DNA of 64,000 nt from contig NZ_JAUDRZ010000025.1 in NCBI RefSeq assembly GCF_030380735.1, positions 186,001 to 250,000 on the forward strand. Direction: 5' to 3'. Every line of letters starts with the position of its first letter. Positions within the stretch are counted from its first letter, which is position 1. The notes under the pieces are model-generated. The model saw only the letters and a list, made by a program, of their open reading frames with translations. It made no database searches and was not told the origin of the DNA. Source of the DNA: Rhizobium sp. S152. GTDB lineage: Bacteria > Pseudomonadota > Alphaproteobacteria > Rhizobiales > Rhizobiaceae. Both the position numbers and the translations under genes were made by a program. Below are positions 1 to 8,845 of this stretch, piece after piece.

Positions 1-28
1 GAGAGCAAGTTGTTTTCCGCGTGGGACT

Positions 29-53
29 GGAACAGCGAGGCCACATGAGCGTT
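29..53 (+). promoter_or_regulatory. EcfG/RpoE2-type promoter of the DUF3309 gene
   Basis: GGAAC at 29-33, an 18-base spacer, then TT at 52-53. This is the known consensus of the alphaproteobacterial general stress sigma factor (GGAAC-N18/19-TT). The small gene starts 37 bases downstream, a normal leader length. Assignment is by motif and position only. Confidence 0.7.
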
Positions 54-90
54 CAAATGTTGCAGTTCTTTCAACCAGGGGATTAAGAAC

Positions 91-270
91 ATGAGTACTC
101 TTCTGATAATCGTCATTCTTCTCGTGCTGCTCGGCGGCGGCGGCGGATATTACGCCCACGGTCGTTACGGCGGCCGGGGCTTAGGTGGCGTCTTGGGGTT
201 GATCGTGGTGGTGTTGATCATCCTGTGGCTGCTTGGTGCCTTGCACGGCGGCGCCACTCCGCCCGTTTGA
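91..270 (+). CDS. DUF3309-like small membrane protein (59 aa)
   Basis: A 59-residue, very hydrophobic peptide beginning MSTLLIIVILLVLLGG. It has an N-terminal membrane segment (about 3-20), a Gly/Tyr/Arg-rich turn (GGGGGYYAHGRYGGRG) and a second hydrophobic stretch (about 32-51). This layout, two apolar halves around a Gly-rich loop, matches the DUF3309 family of short alphaproteobacterial membrane peptides, whose function is unknown. An EcfG-type promoter lies just upstream and a strong terminator just downstream, so it is probably a single-gene stress transcript. It could instead be an unrelated small hydrophobic peptide of similar composition. Confidence 0.7.
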   Translation: MSTLLIIVILLVLLGGGGGYYAHGRYGGRGLGGVLGLIVVVLIILWLLGALHGGATPPV

Positions 271-295
271 ACCAGTCCCGACAGCAAGATCGGAC

Positions 296-328
296 GACCC
301 CGCGCCCAAGGCGCGGGGTCTTTTTTTT
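296..328 (+). terminator. Rho-independent terminator
   Basis: A perfect 10-bp GC-rich stem (296-305 paired with 311-320) with a 5-base loop is followed by an eight-T run. It lies 25 bases after the stop codon of the DUF3309 gene and closes that transcript. Confidence 0.92.
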
Positions 329-538
329 GGACACGGCGCTCATTGCTGGCAAACGGTGGCCCCGTTGCGAAGCACTTCAGGTCCTTCAACCGAGCGACCG
401 GCATTCTTTAGGTTGTAAATTGGATTGTTGTGCGATAGCCGGTTCGAGGAGATTGAATATGTCGCGTAGTGCACTATGTGCGCGAGGCTGCAATTCGACA
501 TCAACTAATACTTCTCCGCGCTCGTTTCAGAGGATTTC

Positions 539-3500
539 ATGCCGCATAACGCACCGCAAGACCATTCCAAGCGGGGGTTCGGACTCGACCCCATCATAGC
601 TTTCAGCCTTGCTGGCGCGATCGTCTTTTTCCTTATCAGTGGCGTCTTCGCCTATATGAATCTGAAGACATTACGGCAAAACACCGATGAGATCGTTCAT
701 TCGCACGAGGTGATCATTTCGTTGGATGAGCTGCTTTCCACAGCCCAGGACGCTGAAACTGGCCAACGGGGTTTTCTGCTGACGAACAGCGAGAGATATC
801 TCGAGCCGTACAACAGGGCCTTAAATACCATTCCCAGCCAGTTGCAGACAATTGCGGACCTCACGAGCGACAATCCCGCTCAGGTTCGTCGTCTCCCGGT
901 ACTGAAGCAGCACGTCGATGCAAAACTTTCGGAATTAAAACAGACGATTGAGCTCCGACAGACCCAAGGGGCCGAGCCCGCACTGGCCGTTGTCAACTCA
1001 GACCGCGGCAAGGTGGAGATGGACGCAATCCGCAGCCAGCTCTCGGCCATGAGCCAGGAGGAAGCGAATCTGCGCCTGCGGCGGTTGAACGAGATGAACG
1101 ACGCCTACGGAACCGCTCTGACCAGCAGCGTCCTAGCAGGTACTCTGGGCATCTTGCTGACCGTCGCCATCGGTGTCCTCATCCGCCGATCGACGCTGGC
1201 TCGGCGCCGCGACGAATGGCTTCAAGCAAGTAGCCTCGGCTTGGCCGCAGCGCTCATGGGTGATCAGCGCACCGAAAAGCTCGGTGAAAACATTCTCGCG
1301 TATCTAGCGAACCATCTTGGCGCTATCGCCGGTGCGATCTTCGTCGGAACCCCTGATCTATATCGGCGTGCTTCTACATACGGCGTTCCTCCCGACGCCA
1401 AGATGCCGGAACAGATCAAGCCGCGCGAAGGTTTGCTGGGACAGGCTGTCGCTGAAGGGGCGCCCATCATCGTCGACGACGTGCCAGAAGACTATCTTGT
1501 GTTCGGCTCTGCGTTGGGACGCCACAAGCCGCGGCAACTGGTCATCGCACCTGCCGCGATCGACGCCCACGTAAATACGGTGCTGGAGCTGGGATTTCTG
1601 CGGCCCGTCGACGAACAGGTTTTGGAATTCCTCCGTCAAGCATCTTCCACCATTGCAACCGCAATCCGCTCGGCAAATTATCGCAGCGAGCTTCAGAACT
1701 TCCTGGAGGAAACCCAGCGACAGTCAGAAGAGCTGCAGGTCCAGAGTGAAGAACTGCGCGTTTCGAACGAGGAGCTAGAGGAGCAGAGCCGCGCGCTGAA
1801 GGAGTCGCAGGCACGTCTCGAACAGCAGCAGGTCGAGCTCGAGCAAACGAATTCCCAGCTCGAGGAACAGGCTCAGCAGCTTGAATCTCAGCGGGATGAT
1901 CTCGAGCGCGCCAATGCATCGAGCCTGCTGAAGGCCCGCGAATTGGAGCAGGCCAGCCGTTATAAGTCGGACTTCCTCGCCAACATGTCCCACGAGTTGC
2001 GCACACCGCTCAATTCTTCTCTGATCTTGGCAAAGCTGCTGGCCGACAATCCTGACGACAACCTTACTGCTGAGCAGGTGAGATATGCTCAGACGATCCA
2101 ATCGTCCGGCAACGACCTTCTAAACCTCATTAACGATATTCTCGATCTTTCGAAGATAGAGGCAGGTCATGTCGACATCAGGCCAGAACCAGTGTCTGTC
2201 GAGCGTTTGGCCAACAACCTGCGTCAGGTCTTCGAACCGATCGCCACAAACAAGGCGCTCGCCTTCCAGGTCGAAATCGCAAATGAATGCCCGGCGGTCA
2301 TCGAGACGGACCTGCAGCGGCTAGAACAAATCCTCAAGAACCTTCTTTCCAACGCCTTCAAGTTCACGGAGCGGGGTAAGGTAACGCTGTCGATGAAACG
2401 GACGGGCGATGGTCAGGTCGCATTTGCGGTAACAGATACCGGCATCGGTATCGCCGACGAGCAGCAGAAACGGATCTTCGAGGCATTCCACCAAGCTGAC
2501 GGTACGATCAGCCGCAAATACGGGGGTACGGGCCTCGGCCTATCGATCTCCCGCGAGCTTGTAAGGTTGCTGGGAGGAACTATTCAAATCGACAGTCAGG
2601 AAGGGAAAGGGAGTACCTTCTCCATTACACTTCCACAATCCTATGATCCATCGATCGTCGTTCCACGGGCTCCGGCTGGCAATGCGCTGCCCGTGGCCGA
2701 TAGCACCCCGGTGTCGGCGGCAAGATCCGCAGTTGCGCCTTCGCGCTCAATCGTGGAGGACGATCGTGCCCTCCCCTCGGACGATCGCCGTATCTTGCTT
2801 GTCGTTGAGGACGACGACACCTTTGCGGGCATCCTGCGCGACCTTGCACGCGAGATGGGATTCCGATCGCTTGTGGCGGGTACCGCTCAGGACGCTTTGG
2901 ACCTTGCCTACCAATTCATGCCGAGCGCCATTGTCCTGGATGTCGGTCTTCCCGACCAATCGGGACTTTCGGTCCTCGATCGATTGAAACGCGACGTTCG
3001 TACACGGCACATCCCAATCCATATTGTTTCGGCTGACGACTATACCGAAACCGCACTCTCCCTAGGCGCGGTGGGCTACATGCTCAAGCCCGTCCAACGC
3101 GATCAACTGGTGGAGGTGCTTCAAACGCTCGAAGCAAAGTTGGCGCAAGATGTCCGCCGCGTCCTTATCGTCGAGGACAACGAGGTCCAGCGCGACGCTG
3201 TCGCCAAACTGCTGACGTCACACGAGGTTGAGACGGTCAGTGCCGGCACCGCTGCAGATACCCTCGCGCTTCTGAAAGACCAGACCTTCGATTGCATGGT
3301 GCTCGATCTCTCTCTGCCAGACGCTTCCGGCTATTCGCTTCTGGAGACGATCAGCAAGGACAGCGCCCATTCCTTCCCGCCGGTGATCGTCTACACCGGT
3401 CGCGTCCTATCGGCTGACGAGGAGCAGAAGCTCCGACGTTATTCGAAGTCAATCATCATCAAGGGCGCGAAGTCGCCGGAGAGGCTGCTCGATGAAGTGT

Positions 3501-3973
3501 CGCTCTTCTTGCATCAGGTTGTCTCCGAACTGCCTGATGAACAGCAGAAAATGATCCGCAAGGCGCGGCACAGGGATGCGCTTCTCGAAGGCCGCCGTAT
3601 CCTGATCGTGGAAGACGACGTTCGCAACGTCTACGCGCTCACCAACATTCTGGAGCCGCGCGGGGCTGTCGTACAGATCGCACGGAATGGTCAGGAGGCG
3701 CTCGATGCTCTTGAAAAGTCCACCGGAGACCAGACATCGAAGATTGATCTGGTCTTAATGGACGTTATGATGCCGGTTATGGATGGCCTCACTGCTACCA
3801 GGGCGATACGTCGAAACCCCGACTGGAAGAAGCTGCCGATCATTACTTTGACTGCGAAAGCGATGCCCGACGATCAGCAGCGCTGCATCGATGCGGGCGC
3901 TAATGACTACATGGCAAAGCCCCTCGACGTTGAGAAACTTTTGTCCCTCGTGCGCGTGTGGATGCCTCGGTGA
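539..3973 (+). CDS. Hybrid sensor histidine kinase: CHASE3-GAF-HisKA-HATPase-REC-REC-REC
   Basis: A 1144-residue membrane-bound hybrid kinase. TM1 is about residues 20-40, followed by a periplasmic CHASE3-like helical domain, TM2 about 195-215, a GAF-like domain about 230-380, and a long Gln/Glu-rich coiled coil (about 385-465). HisKA has phosphoacceptor His485 in SHELRTPLN. The HATPase domain shows DTGIGI and GGTGLGLSI. Three receiver domains follow, with phosphoacceptor aspartates at about D801 (VLDVGLP), D923 (VLDLSLP) and D1075 (LMDVMMP). Three tandem receivers suggest an internal or branched phosphorelay. CheR, CheB and a second hybrid kinase follow in what looks like one operon (overlapping or touching ends). 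The ATG at 539 follows an AGAGG. The ligand is not deducible. Confidence 0.93.
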   Translation: MPHNAPQDHSKRGFGLDPIIAFSLAGAIVFFLISGVFAYMNLKTLRQNTDEIVHSHEVIISLDELLSTAQDAETGQRGFLLTNSERYLEPYNRALNTIPSQLQTIADLTSDNPAQVRRLPVLKQHVDAKLSELKQTIELRQTQGAEPALAVVNSDRGKVEMDAIRSQLSAMSQEEANLRLRRLNEMNDAYGTALTSSVLAGTLGILLTVAIGVLIRRSTLARRRDEWLQASSLGLAAALMGDQRTEKLGENILAYLANHLGAIAGAIFVGTPDLYRRASTYGVPPDAKMPEQIKPREGLLGQAVAEGAPIIVDDVPEDYLVFGSALGRHKPRQLVIAPAAIDAHVNTVLELGFLRPVDEQVLEFLRQASSTIATAIRSANYRSELQNFLEETQRQSEELQVQSEELRVSNEELEEQSRALKESQARLEQQQVELEQTNSQLEEQAQQLESQRDDLERANASSLLKARELEQASRYKSDFLANMSHELRTPLNSSLILAKLLADNPDDNLTAEQVRYAQTIQSSGNDLLNLINDILDLSKIEAGHVDIRPEPVSVERLANNLRQVFEPIATNKALAFQVEIANECPAVIETDLQRLEQILKNLLSNAFKFTERGKVTLSMKRTGDGQVAFAVTDTGIGIADEQQKRIFEAFHQADGTISRKYGGTGLGLSISRELVRLLGGTIQIDSQEGKGSTFSITLPQSYDPSIVVPRAPAGNALPVADSTPVSAARSAVAPSRSIVEDDRALPSDDRRILLVVEDDDTFAGILRDLAREMGFRSLVAGTAQDALDLAYQFMPSAIVLDVGLPDQSGLSVLDRLKRDVRTRHIPIHIVSADDYTETALSLGAVGYMLKPVQRDQLVEVLQTLEAKLAQDVRRVLIVEDNEVQRDAVAKLLTSHEVETVSAGTAADTLALLKDQTFDCMVLDLSLPDASGYSLLETISKDSAHSFPPVIVYTGRVLSADEEQKLRRYSKSIIIKGAKSPERLLDEVSLFLHQVVSELPDEQQKMIRKARHRDALLEGRRILIVEDDVRNVYALTNILEPRGAVVQIARNGQEALDALEKSTGDQTSKIDLVLMDVMMPVMDGLTATRAIRRNPDWKKLPIITLTAKAMPDDQQRCIDAGANDYMAKPLDVEKLLSLVRVWMPR

Positions 3974-4803
3974 GTGAAACTTTTGAGAAAATCGAGGACA
4001 TCGAGATCCGGCTGCTGCTGGAAGCGCTCTATGTCCGCTATCATTATGATTTCCGCAATTACGCAATGGCTTCGGTGAAACGTCGCCTGCGACAGGCGCG
4101 CGAACAGCTTGGCTTCGCGACAATTTCGGCTCTGCAGGAGGCGGCCCTCCATGATCCGGCCATGCTTCCTCGCCTGCTTGGCTATTTGACCGTCCAGGTA
4201 AGCGAAATGTTTCGGGATCCGCAGTATTTCCGATCCATACGTGAGAAGGTCATTCCGCATCTGAAGACCTATCCTTCGCTCAAGATCTGGATCGCCGGAT
4301 GCAGCGGCGGTGAGGAGCTTTACTCCTTCGTGATCCTTTTCCGCGAGGAAGGATTGGAGGACCGGACAATCTTTTATGCGACGGACATCAATCAAGACGC
4401 GTTGCGGATCGCAGAAGCCGGCGTCTATGATCTCGACCGCATCCAGCTTTTCACTGAAAACCATCGTAAGTCTGGCGGCAAGACTTCACTTTCGGACTAT
4501 TACTCCACAGGGTATGGCAGGGCGTCTTTTGACAAGACGCTGCGCCGACATGTTGTCTTCTCCGATCATAGTCTCGTCACCGACGCAGTGTTTGGCGAGA
4601 TGAACCTGATCTCGTGCCGCAATGTGATGATCTATTTCGATCGTCCCCTACAAGACAGGGCGATCGGCTTGTTCAAGGATTCTCTCGCACGGAAGGGCTT
4701 TCTTGGACTGGGTTCGAAAGAAAGCCTTCGTTTCTCCCAGCATGGTCCATCGTTCTCTGATTTCGTGCGTGAAGAGAAGATCTATCAGAGGTCCGGCCGA
4801 TGA
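3958..4803 (+). CDS. cheR: CheR-type protein-glutamate methyltransferase
   Basis: A 281-residue SAM-dependent methyltransferase of the CheR family: an N-terminal helical domain followed by the SAM fold with GCSGGEELYS (the family's GCSTGEEPYS motif) and the acidic adenine-contact segment FYATDINQDAL. SCRNVMIYFD is the conserved late motif. The annotated start is GTG 3958, overlapping the kinase end by 16 bases. A GTG at 3970, forming a GTGA overlap with the kinase stop, is equally possible. No methyl-accepting chemotaxis receptor is encoded nearby, so the substrate is probably a kinase of this operon or a distant receptor; that is inference. Confidence 0.9.
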   Translation: MDASVSETFEKIEDIEIRLLLEALYVRYHYDFRNYAMASVKRRLRQAREQLGFATISALQEAALHDPAMLPRLLGYLTVQVSEMFRDPQYFRSIREKVIPHLKTYPSLKIWIAGCSGGEELYSFVILFREEGLEDRTIFYATDINQDALRIAEAGVYDLDRIQLFTENHRKSGGKTSLSDYYSTGYGRASFDKTLRRHVVFSDHSLVTDAVFGEMNLISCRNVMIYFDRPLQDRAIGLFKDSLARKGFLGLGSKESLRFSQHGPSFSDFVREEKIYQRSGR

Positions 4804-5366
4804 TCAGGGCTGCGCCAGAGGCAGTGGTCATCGGTGCGTCGGCAGGCGCGCTCGAGGCGCTTTCGGCCATTTTACCTGCGTTGCCGGCAGAGTTCAAACT
4901 GCCGATCATCGTGGTTGTACATATTCCGCCCGACAAAAGCAGCGTGCTTGCCGAGCTCTTCGATGCCAAATGCGCGCTCAAGGTGGTGGAGGCAGAGGAC
5001 AAGGAACCGCTCATGGCAGGGACCGTCTATTTCGCGCCGCCCGACTATCATTTGCTTATCGAGGCAGACAAGTCGCTGGCGTTATCGAGCGACGAAGCTG
5101 TGCTGTTCTCACGCCCGTCCATCGACGTACTGTTCGAGGCGGCCGCCGACGCATACGGCGCCGCTTTGGTCGGCATCATTCTCACCGGTGCAAATCAGGA
5201 TGGGGCGGCCGGTCTCAAGGCGATAGCCGACGCCGGCGGTGTTACACTCGTGCAAAATCCCCACGAGTCCTTTCAAGATGCCATGCCGCAGGCGGCGATT
5301 GACGCCGTCCCAGACGCCCTAATGCTTTCGCTTAGTTCGATAACTTCTTTTTTACAAAAGGTTTGA
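4800..5366 (+). CDS. cheB: CheB-type methylesterase, catalytic domain only
   Basis: A 188-residue CheB catalytic domain without the usual N-terminal receiver. The catalytic triad is visible: Ser14 in GASAG, His41 in VVVHIPP, Asp134 in GANQDGA. It removes methyl groups (or deamidates) glutamyl residues, opposing CheR. ATGA overlap with cheR indicates translational coupling. With no receiver of its own, its activity may be controlled by the receivers of the flanking hybrid kinases. Stand-alone CheB/CheR pairs inside kinase operons are known in alphaproteobacteria and myxobacteria. Confidence 0.9.
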   Translation: MIRAAPEAVVIGASAGALEALSAILPALPAEFKLPIIVVVHIPPDKSSVLAELFDAKCALKVVEAEDKEPLMAGTVYFAPPDYHLLIEADKSLALSSDEAVLFSRPSIDVLFEAAADAYGAALVGIILTGANQDGAAGLKAIADAGGVTLVQNPHESFQDAMPQAAIDAVPDALMLSLSSITSFLQKV

Positions 5367-5369
5367 CCC

Positions 5370-6923
5370 ATGACTCCCGTCAATTTTTTGCTGGTCGACG
5401 ATCTGGAAGAAAACCTCCTCTCTCTCGAGGCTCTGCTTCGCCGCGAAAATCTTTCGCTTTTAAAAGCTCGGTCCGGCGATCAGGCACTGGAGCTTCTTCT
5501 GGAGCATGATGTCGCGCTGGCCCTGATTGACGTTCAGATGCCAGGTCTCAACGGCTTTGAGCTCGCCGAGCTGATGCGTGGAAACGAGCGAACGCGCAGA
5601 ATCCCGATAATTTTCGTCACCGCCGGCAGCACCGATGATCGTCGGCGCTTCGCGGGCTACGAGGCGGGCGCGGTGGATTTCATTCAAAAGCCCATTGAGC
5701 CGGATGTGCTGCGTCACAAGGCCGAAGTGTTCTTCGAGCTCCACCGTCAGCGCCAACAGATCGAAACACAGCGAGACCAGTTGCAGGTTCAGGCCGAGGC
5801 GCTGCGCGAGGCCGACCGAAGAAAGGACGAATTCCTGGCGACCCTTGCGCACGAGCTTCGCAATCCGCTTGCCCCCCTGCGCAACGGGCTCGACCTGCTA
5901 CGCCGCAATCCTGACGGGCAGAAGGCCACTGAAATCCGGGACATGATGGACCGGCAGCTCGATCATCTTGTACGACTGATCGACGATCTCATGGACGTCG
6001 CGCGTGTGAGCCAGGGTAAGATCGACCTTCGAAAAGAGAAAATCAAGATTGCGGATGCCGTCCACTCGGCAGTCGAAGCAAGCCGCCCGCTCATTGATAG
6101 TGCCGGCCACGCATTCGAACTCGATGTTCCAAATGTTGACTTATGGATCGATGCAGACGCGACGCGCGTGTCGCAAGTCGTTTCGAACCTTCTTACAAAC
6201 GCTGCAAAATATACGCCGTCTGGAGGACGTATTCGCCTCTCAGTTGTCGCTGATAGCGGCAAAGTGCTGATTGGTGTCACGGACAACGGAATTGGTATCC
6301 CCGCCGAGATGCAGGACGACGTCTTTCGTCTGTTTGCGCAGATCGGGGACCATCGCGAGCGATCTCAAGGAGGGATGGGGATTGGTCTCGCTCTGGTCAA
6401 GCAGTTGGTCGAAATGCATGGCGGCTCTGTCAGCGCTTCGAGCGACGGTGCCGATCGCGGTAGCGCATTCACCATCCGGTTGCCTTTGATCGCGCCGCCC
6501 GAGACTACCTCACCGTCCGAACGACTAGGCGAACCGACGGAAAAACCTCCGCGGCCGCTGCGGGTTCTCGTCATTGACGACAACCCTATCATCGCAGACA
6601 CGATGGGCATGTTGCTGGAAGACATTGGCCACGAATTCGAGGCTGTACATGATGGGAGAGAGGCGCTGGACGCCGCCAAGAGCTATCTCCCTGACGCGAT
6701 ACTGCTTGATATCGGGTTGCCGGGGATGGACGGTTACGAGGTGTGCCGAGCCTTTCGCCTGGATAAGTTGTTCGAGGACACAACGATAATCGCGCAGACC
6801 GGCTGGGGTCAGGACAAGGACAAGCAACTGGCGAAAGAGGCCGGATTTGATTTTCACCTTACAAAGCCAGTCCCCCTCGCGGATCTTCAAGAGATACTCA
6901 TGAACGTCGCTCGGAGAAACTGA
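5370..6923 (+). CDS. REC-HisKA-HATPase-REC hybrid histidine kinase
   Basis: A 517-residue cytoplasmic kinase with a receiver at each end. The N-terminal REC has Asp54 (ALIDVQMPG), then a short coiled coil, HisKA with His161 in LAHELRNPL, a HATPase domain with DNGIGIP and GGMGIGLAL, and a C-terminal REC with Asp447 (LLDIGLPG). No membrane segment is visible. It starts 3 bases after the cheB stop and is the last gene of the four-gene signalling operon. The N-terminal receiver probably accepts phosphate from the upstream triple-receiver kinase and gates this kinase; that order is inferred. Confidence 0.92.
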   Translation: MTPVNFLLVDDLEENLLSLEALLRRENLSLLKARSGDQALELLLEHDVALALIDVQMPGLNGFELAELMRGNERTRRIPIIFVTAGSTDDRRRFAGYEAGAVDFIQKPIEPDVLRHKAEVFFELHRQRQQIETQRDQLQVQAEALREADRRKDEFLATLAHELRNPLAPLRNGLDLLRRNPDGQKATEIRDMMDRQLDHLVRLIDDLMDVARVSQGKIDLRKEKIKIADAVHSAVEASRPLIDSAGHAFELDVPNVDLWIDADATRVSQVVSNLLTNAAKYTPSGGRIRLSVVADSGKVLIGVTDNGIGIPAEMQDDVFRLFAQIGDHRERSQGGMGIGLALVKQLVEMHGGSVSASSDGADRGSAFTIRLPLIAPPETTSPSERLGEPTEKPPRPLRVLVIDDNPIIADTMGMLLEDIGHEFEAVHDGREALDAAKSYLPDAILLDIGLPGMDGYEVCRAFRLDKLFEDTTIIAQTGWGQDKDKQLAKEAGFDFHLTKPVPLADLQEILMNVARRN

Positions 6924-7019
6924 CTGAGTCAGGCGTGGTCTTAGGCTGACGCTCTATGGACCACGTCGAATCCGCAAAAGGTCAATGACAACGGAACAAA
7001 TGGTGTATAGAAATCGGGT

Positions 7020-8459
7020 ATGACCCGAACTGAAGAACTCCGGATCGATCAGGAGATCCACAAGACGACCTCAGGGTCAGACCCTTTCGCAGCAGCGATG
7101 CGGGCGACAAGGATGCCGATGATCATCACCGATCCTCGCTTACCCGACAATCCGATCGTCTTTGTCAACGATGCGTTTGCCAGATTGACAGGCTACAATC
7201 GTGAGGAGACGTTGGGCCGGAACTGTCGCTTCCTACAGGGGCCGGGAACGAATGCGGAAGAGGTCGAAAAAGTCCGCAAGGCGGTCGCCGACAAGCATCC
7301 AATTGAAATCGATTTGCTGAATTACAGAAAAGACGGATCTCTGTTCTGGAACCGTCTGCTCGTTTCCCCGGTCTTCGACGAGGGCGAGCTTACCTACTTT
7401 TTCGCGTCGCAATACGACGTCACGCGCGAGCGCATGGGGGTGACCAACAGCGATGAGCAGGAGTTGCAAGCTACGCTCCAACGCAGGATCGCCGATCTGA
7501 CAGCGAGCGAAGAACGGTTGAACTTCACGCTTAAAGCTGGCGGGCTCGGCGTTTGGACGCTGGATTTGCCGGACAGAAGATTGGCCTGTTCCGCAATCTG
7601 CAAGAACAATTTCGGTCGCCAACCTGCCGAGAGCTTTACCTATGAAGACCTGGAATCGGCGGTTCACCCAGATGATGTCGTCCGCTGGCGGGAGACCGTA
7701 GGCTCGGCGCTGCAGACCGATGGCAACCTGCACGTAGAATATCGGATTGTGAAGCCAAACGGCGATCTTGCATGGATCGAGGTTCGGGCCGAGACGCGGT
7801 TCGACGAAGCAGGGCAGCCAATGCAGATGAGTGGGATATCGATCGATACCACCGAGCGCAAAAACGCCGAAGCATACCGGTCGATGATGGCGCAGGAGAT
7901 GATCCATCGCATAAAAAACATGCTCGCGACAACCCAGTCGATCGTCAACCAATCGCTCCGCGTCGACGCTCCATTGGCGGAGATCCAATCCACGATCTCG
8001 GAGCGTCTCGGCGCCCTGGCGCGTTCCGCAGACGTGCTCCGCGGCCGTGATTTTGACACGCTGCACCTGCGCGACATCGTCCAGATGGCGGTAGCGCCGT
8101 TCTCCAAAACTGGCCAAATCCAGTTCGACGGCCCCGCAGTCACCATATCACACCAAGCGAATACTACCCTCTCGCTCGCTCTCCACGAGCTCGCAACGAA
8201 TGCCGTGAAGTACGGCGCGCTTTCGAGCGCTGCGGGTCGTGTCATCATCGCTTGGAAGACGTCGGGAGACAGCTTTGAGTTTCTCTGGAAGGAAATAGGA
8301 GGACCTGCTGTCACGGGACCGGCGACGCTCGGCTTCGGAACCAGGTTCATCAAGATGCTGGGTGCGAGTCTTCGAGGCGAGGCCAACATCGAATTTGACT
8401 CGGATGGGCTTGCCTTTACGATGTTGGCGCCCCTGCATGCGTTGACGCAGTCTCGCTGA
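7020..8459 (+). CDS. LOV-domain HWE histidine kinase (blue-light sensor)
   Basis: A 479-residue soluble kinase. Residues about 20-135 form a LOV domain with the flavin-adduct motif GRNCRFLQG, Cys69 being the photoactive cysteine. A second PAS domain spans about 160-285. The kinase core is of the HWE/HisKA_2 class: phosphoacceptor His296 in EMIHRIKNML, then HELATNAVKYGAL and FLWKE. LOV-HWE kinases are blue-light receptors; in relatives such as Brucella they regulate virulence and the general stress response. The partner response regulator is not adjacent. A GGAAC occurs 23-27 bases upstream but without a correctly spaced TT, so it was not called a promoter. Confidence 0.93.
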   Translation: MTRTEELRIDQEIHKTTSGSDPFAAAMRATRMPMIITDPRLPDNPIVFVNDAFARLTGYNREETLGRNCRFLQGPGTNAEEVEKVRKAVADKHPIEIDLLNYRKDGSLFWNRLLVSPVFDEGELTYFFASQYDVTRERMGVTNSDEQELQATLQRRIADLTASEERLNFTLKAGGLGVWTLDLPDRRLACSAICKNNFGRQPAESFTYEDLESAVHPDDVVRWRETVGSALQTDGNLHVEYRIVKPNGDLAWIEVRAETRFDEAGQPMQMSGISIDTTERKNAEAYRSMMAQEMIHRIKNMLATTQSIVNQSLRVDAPLAEIQSTISERLGALARSADVLRGRDFDTLHLRDIVQMAVAPFSKTGQIQFDGPAVTISHQANTTLSLALHELATNAVKYGALSSAAGRVIIAWKTSGDSFEFLWKEIGGPAVTGPATLGFGTRFIKMLGASLRGEANIEFDSDGLAFTMLAPLHALTQSR

Positions 8460-8479
8460 TTTCGCGACGACTACCTCGT

Positions 8480-8505
8480 CTGCCGTTTTGTTTCATATAC
8501 GGCAG
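8480..8505 (+). terminator. Possible stem-loop after the LOV kinase gene
   Basis: CTGCCGT (8480-8486) pairs with ACGGCAG (8499-8505) around a 12-base A/T-rich loop, 20 bases after the LOV kinase stop. There is no clear T-run, so termination here is only plausible. Confidence 0.35.
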
Positions 8506-8845
8506 GACCTGACACACAGGATTCCAAATCACCAAGTTGACTTCTGCTCGACGCTGATCAGCGACGAGGCCTCGTTCCCGGCCCCGGCTCGATCGTGGGC
8601 CCCTCGGTCGATAAAGGCCCGGAGCATGGTATGATGCCGAAACCTTGCGTAGTTGGCTTGCTCGGGGGTATCAATCGGATCGGGTGTCTTACGTTGGACG
8701 TGAAGTCCGGAGCCTTGAGCCGCTGCAAATTCGGCTGCGAGGCGCGCGCGCGGTCGTCTCTCCCGACTGGGCGAACCGGTCGTCCAGCGAACTCTACGCC
8801 CGCAAGAACAAGGAGAGCGTTTCTCCTAGTATGCCTGTGCCCCGA
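8506..8845. other. Intergenic stretch without a supported gene
   Basis: About 340 bases between the LOV kinase and the end of fhuB. Short open frames exist on both strands but none has a ribosome site or a recognisable protein. No fhuC-like ATPase or remnant of one was seen here. Confidence 0.6.

Noticed and set aside
6993..7018. GGAAC just upstream of the LOV kinase
   Set aside because: No TT at 18 or 19 bases, so it does not meet the promoter pattern.
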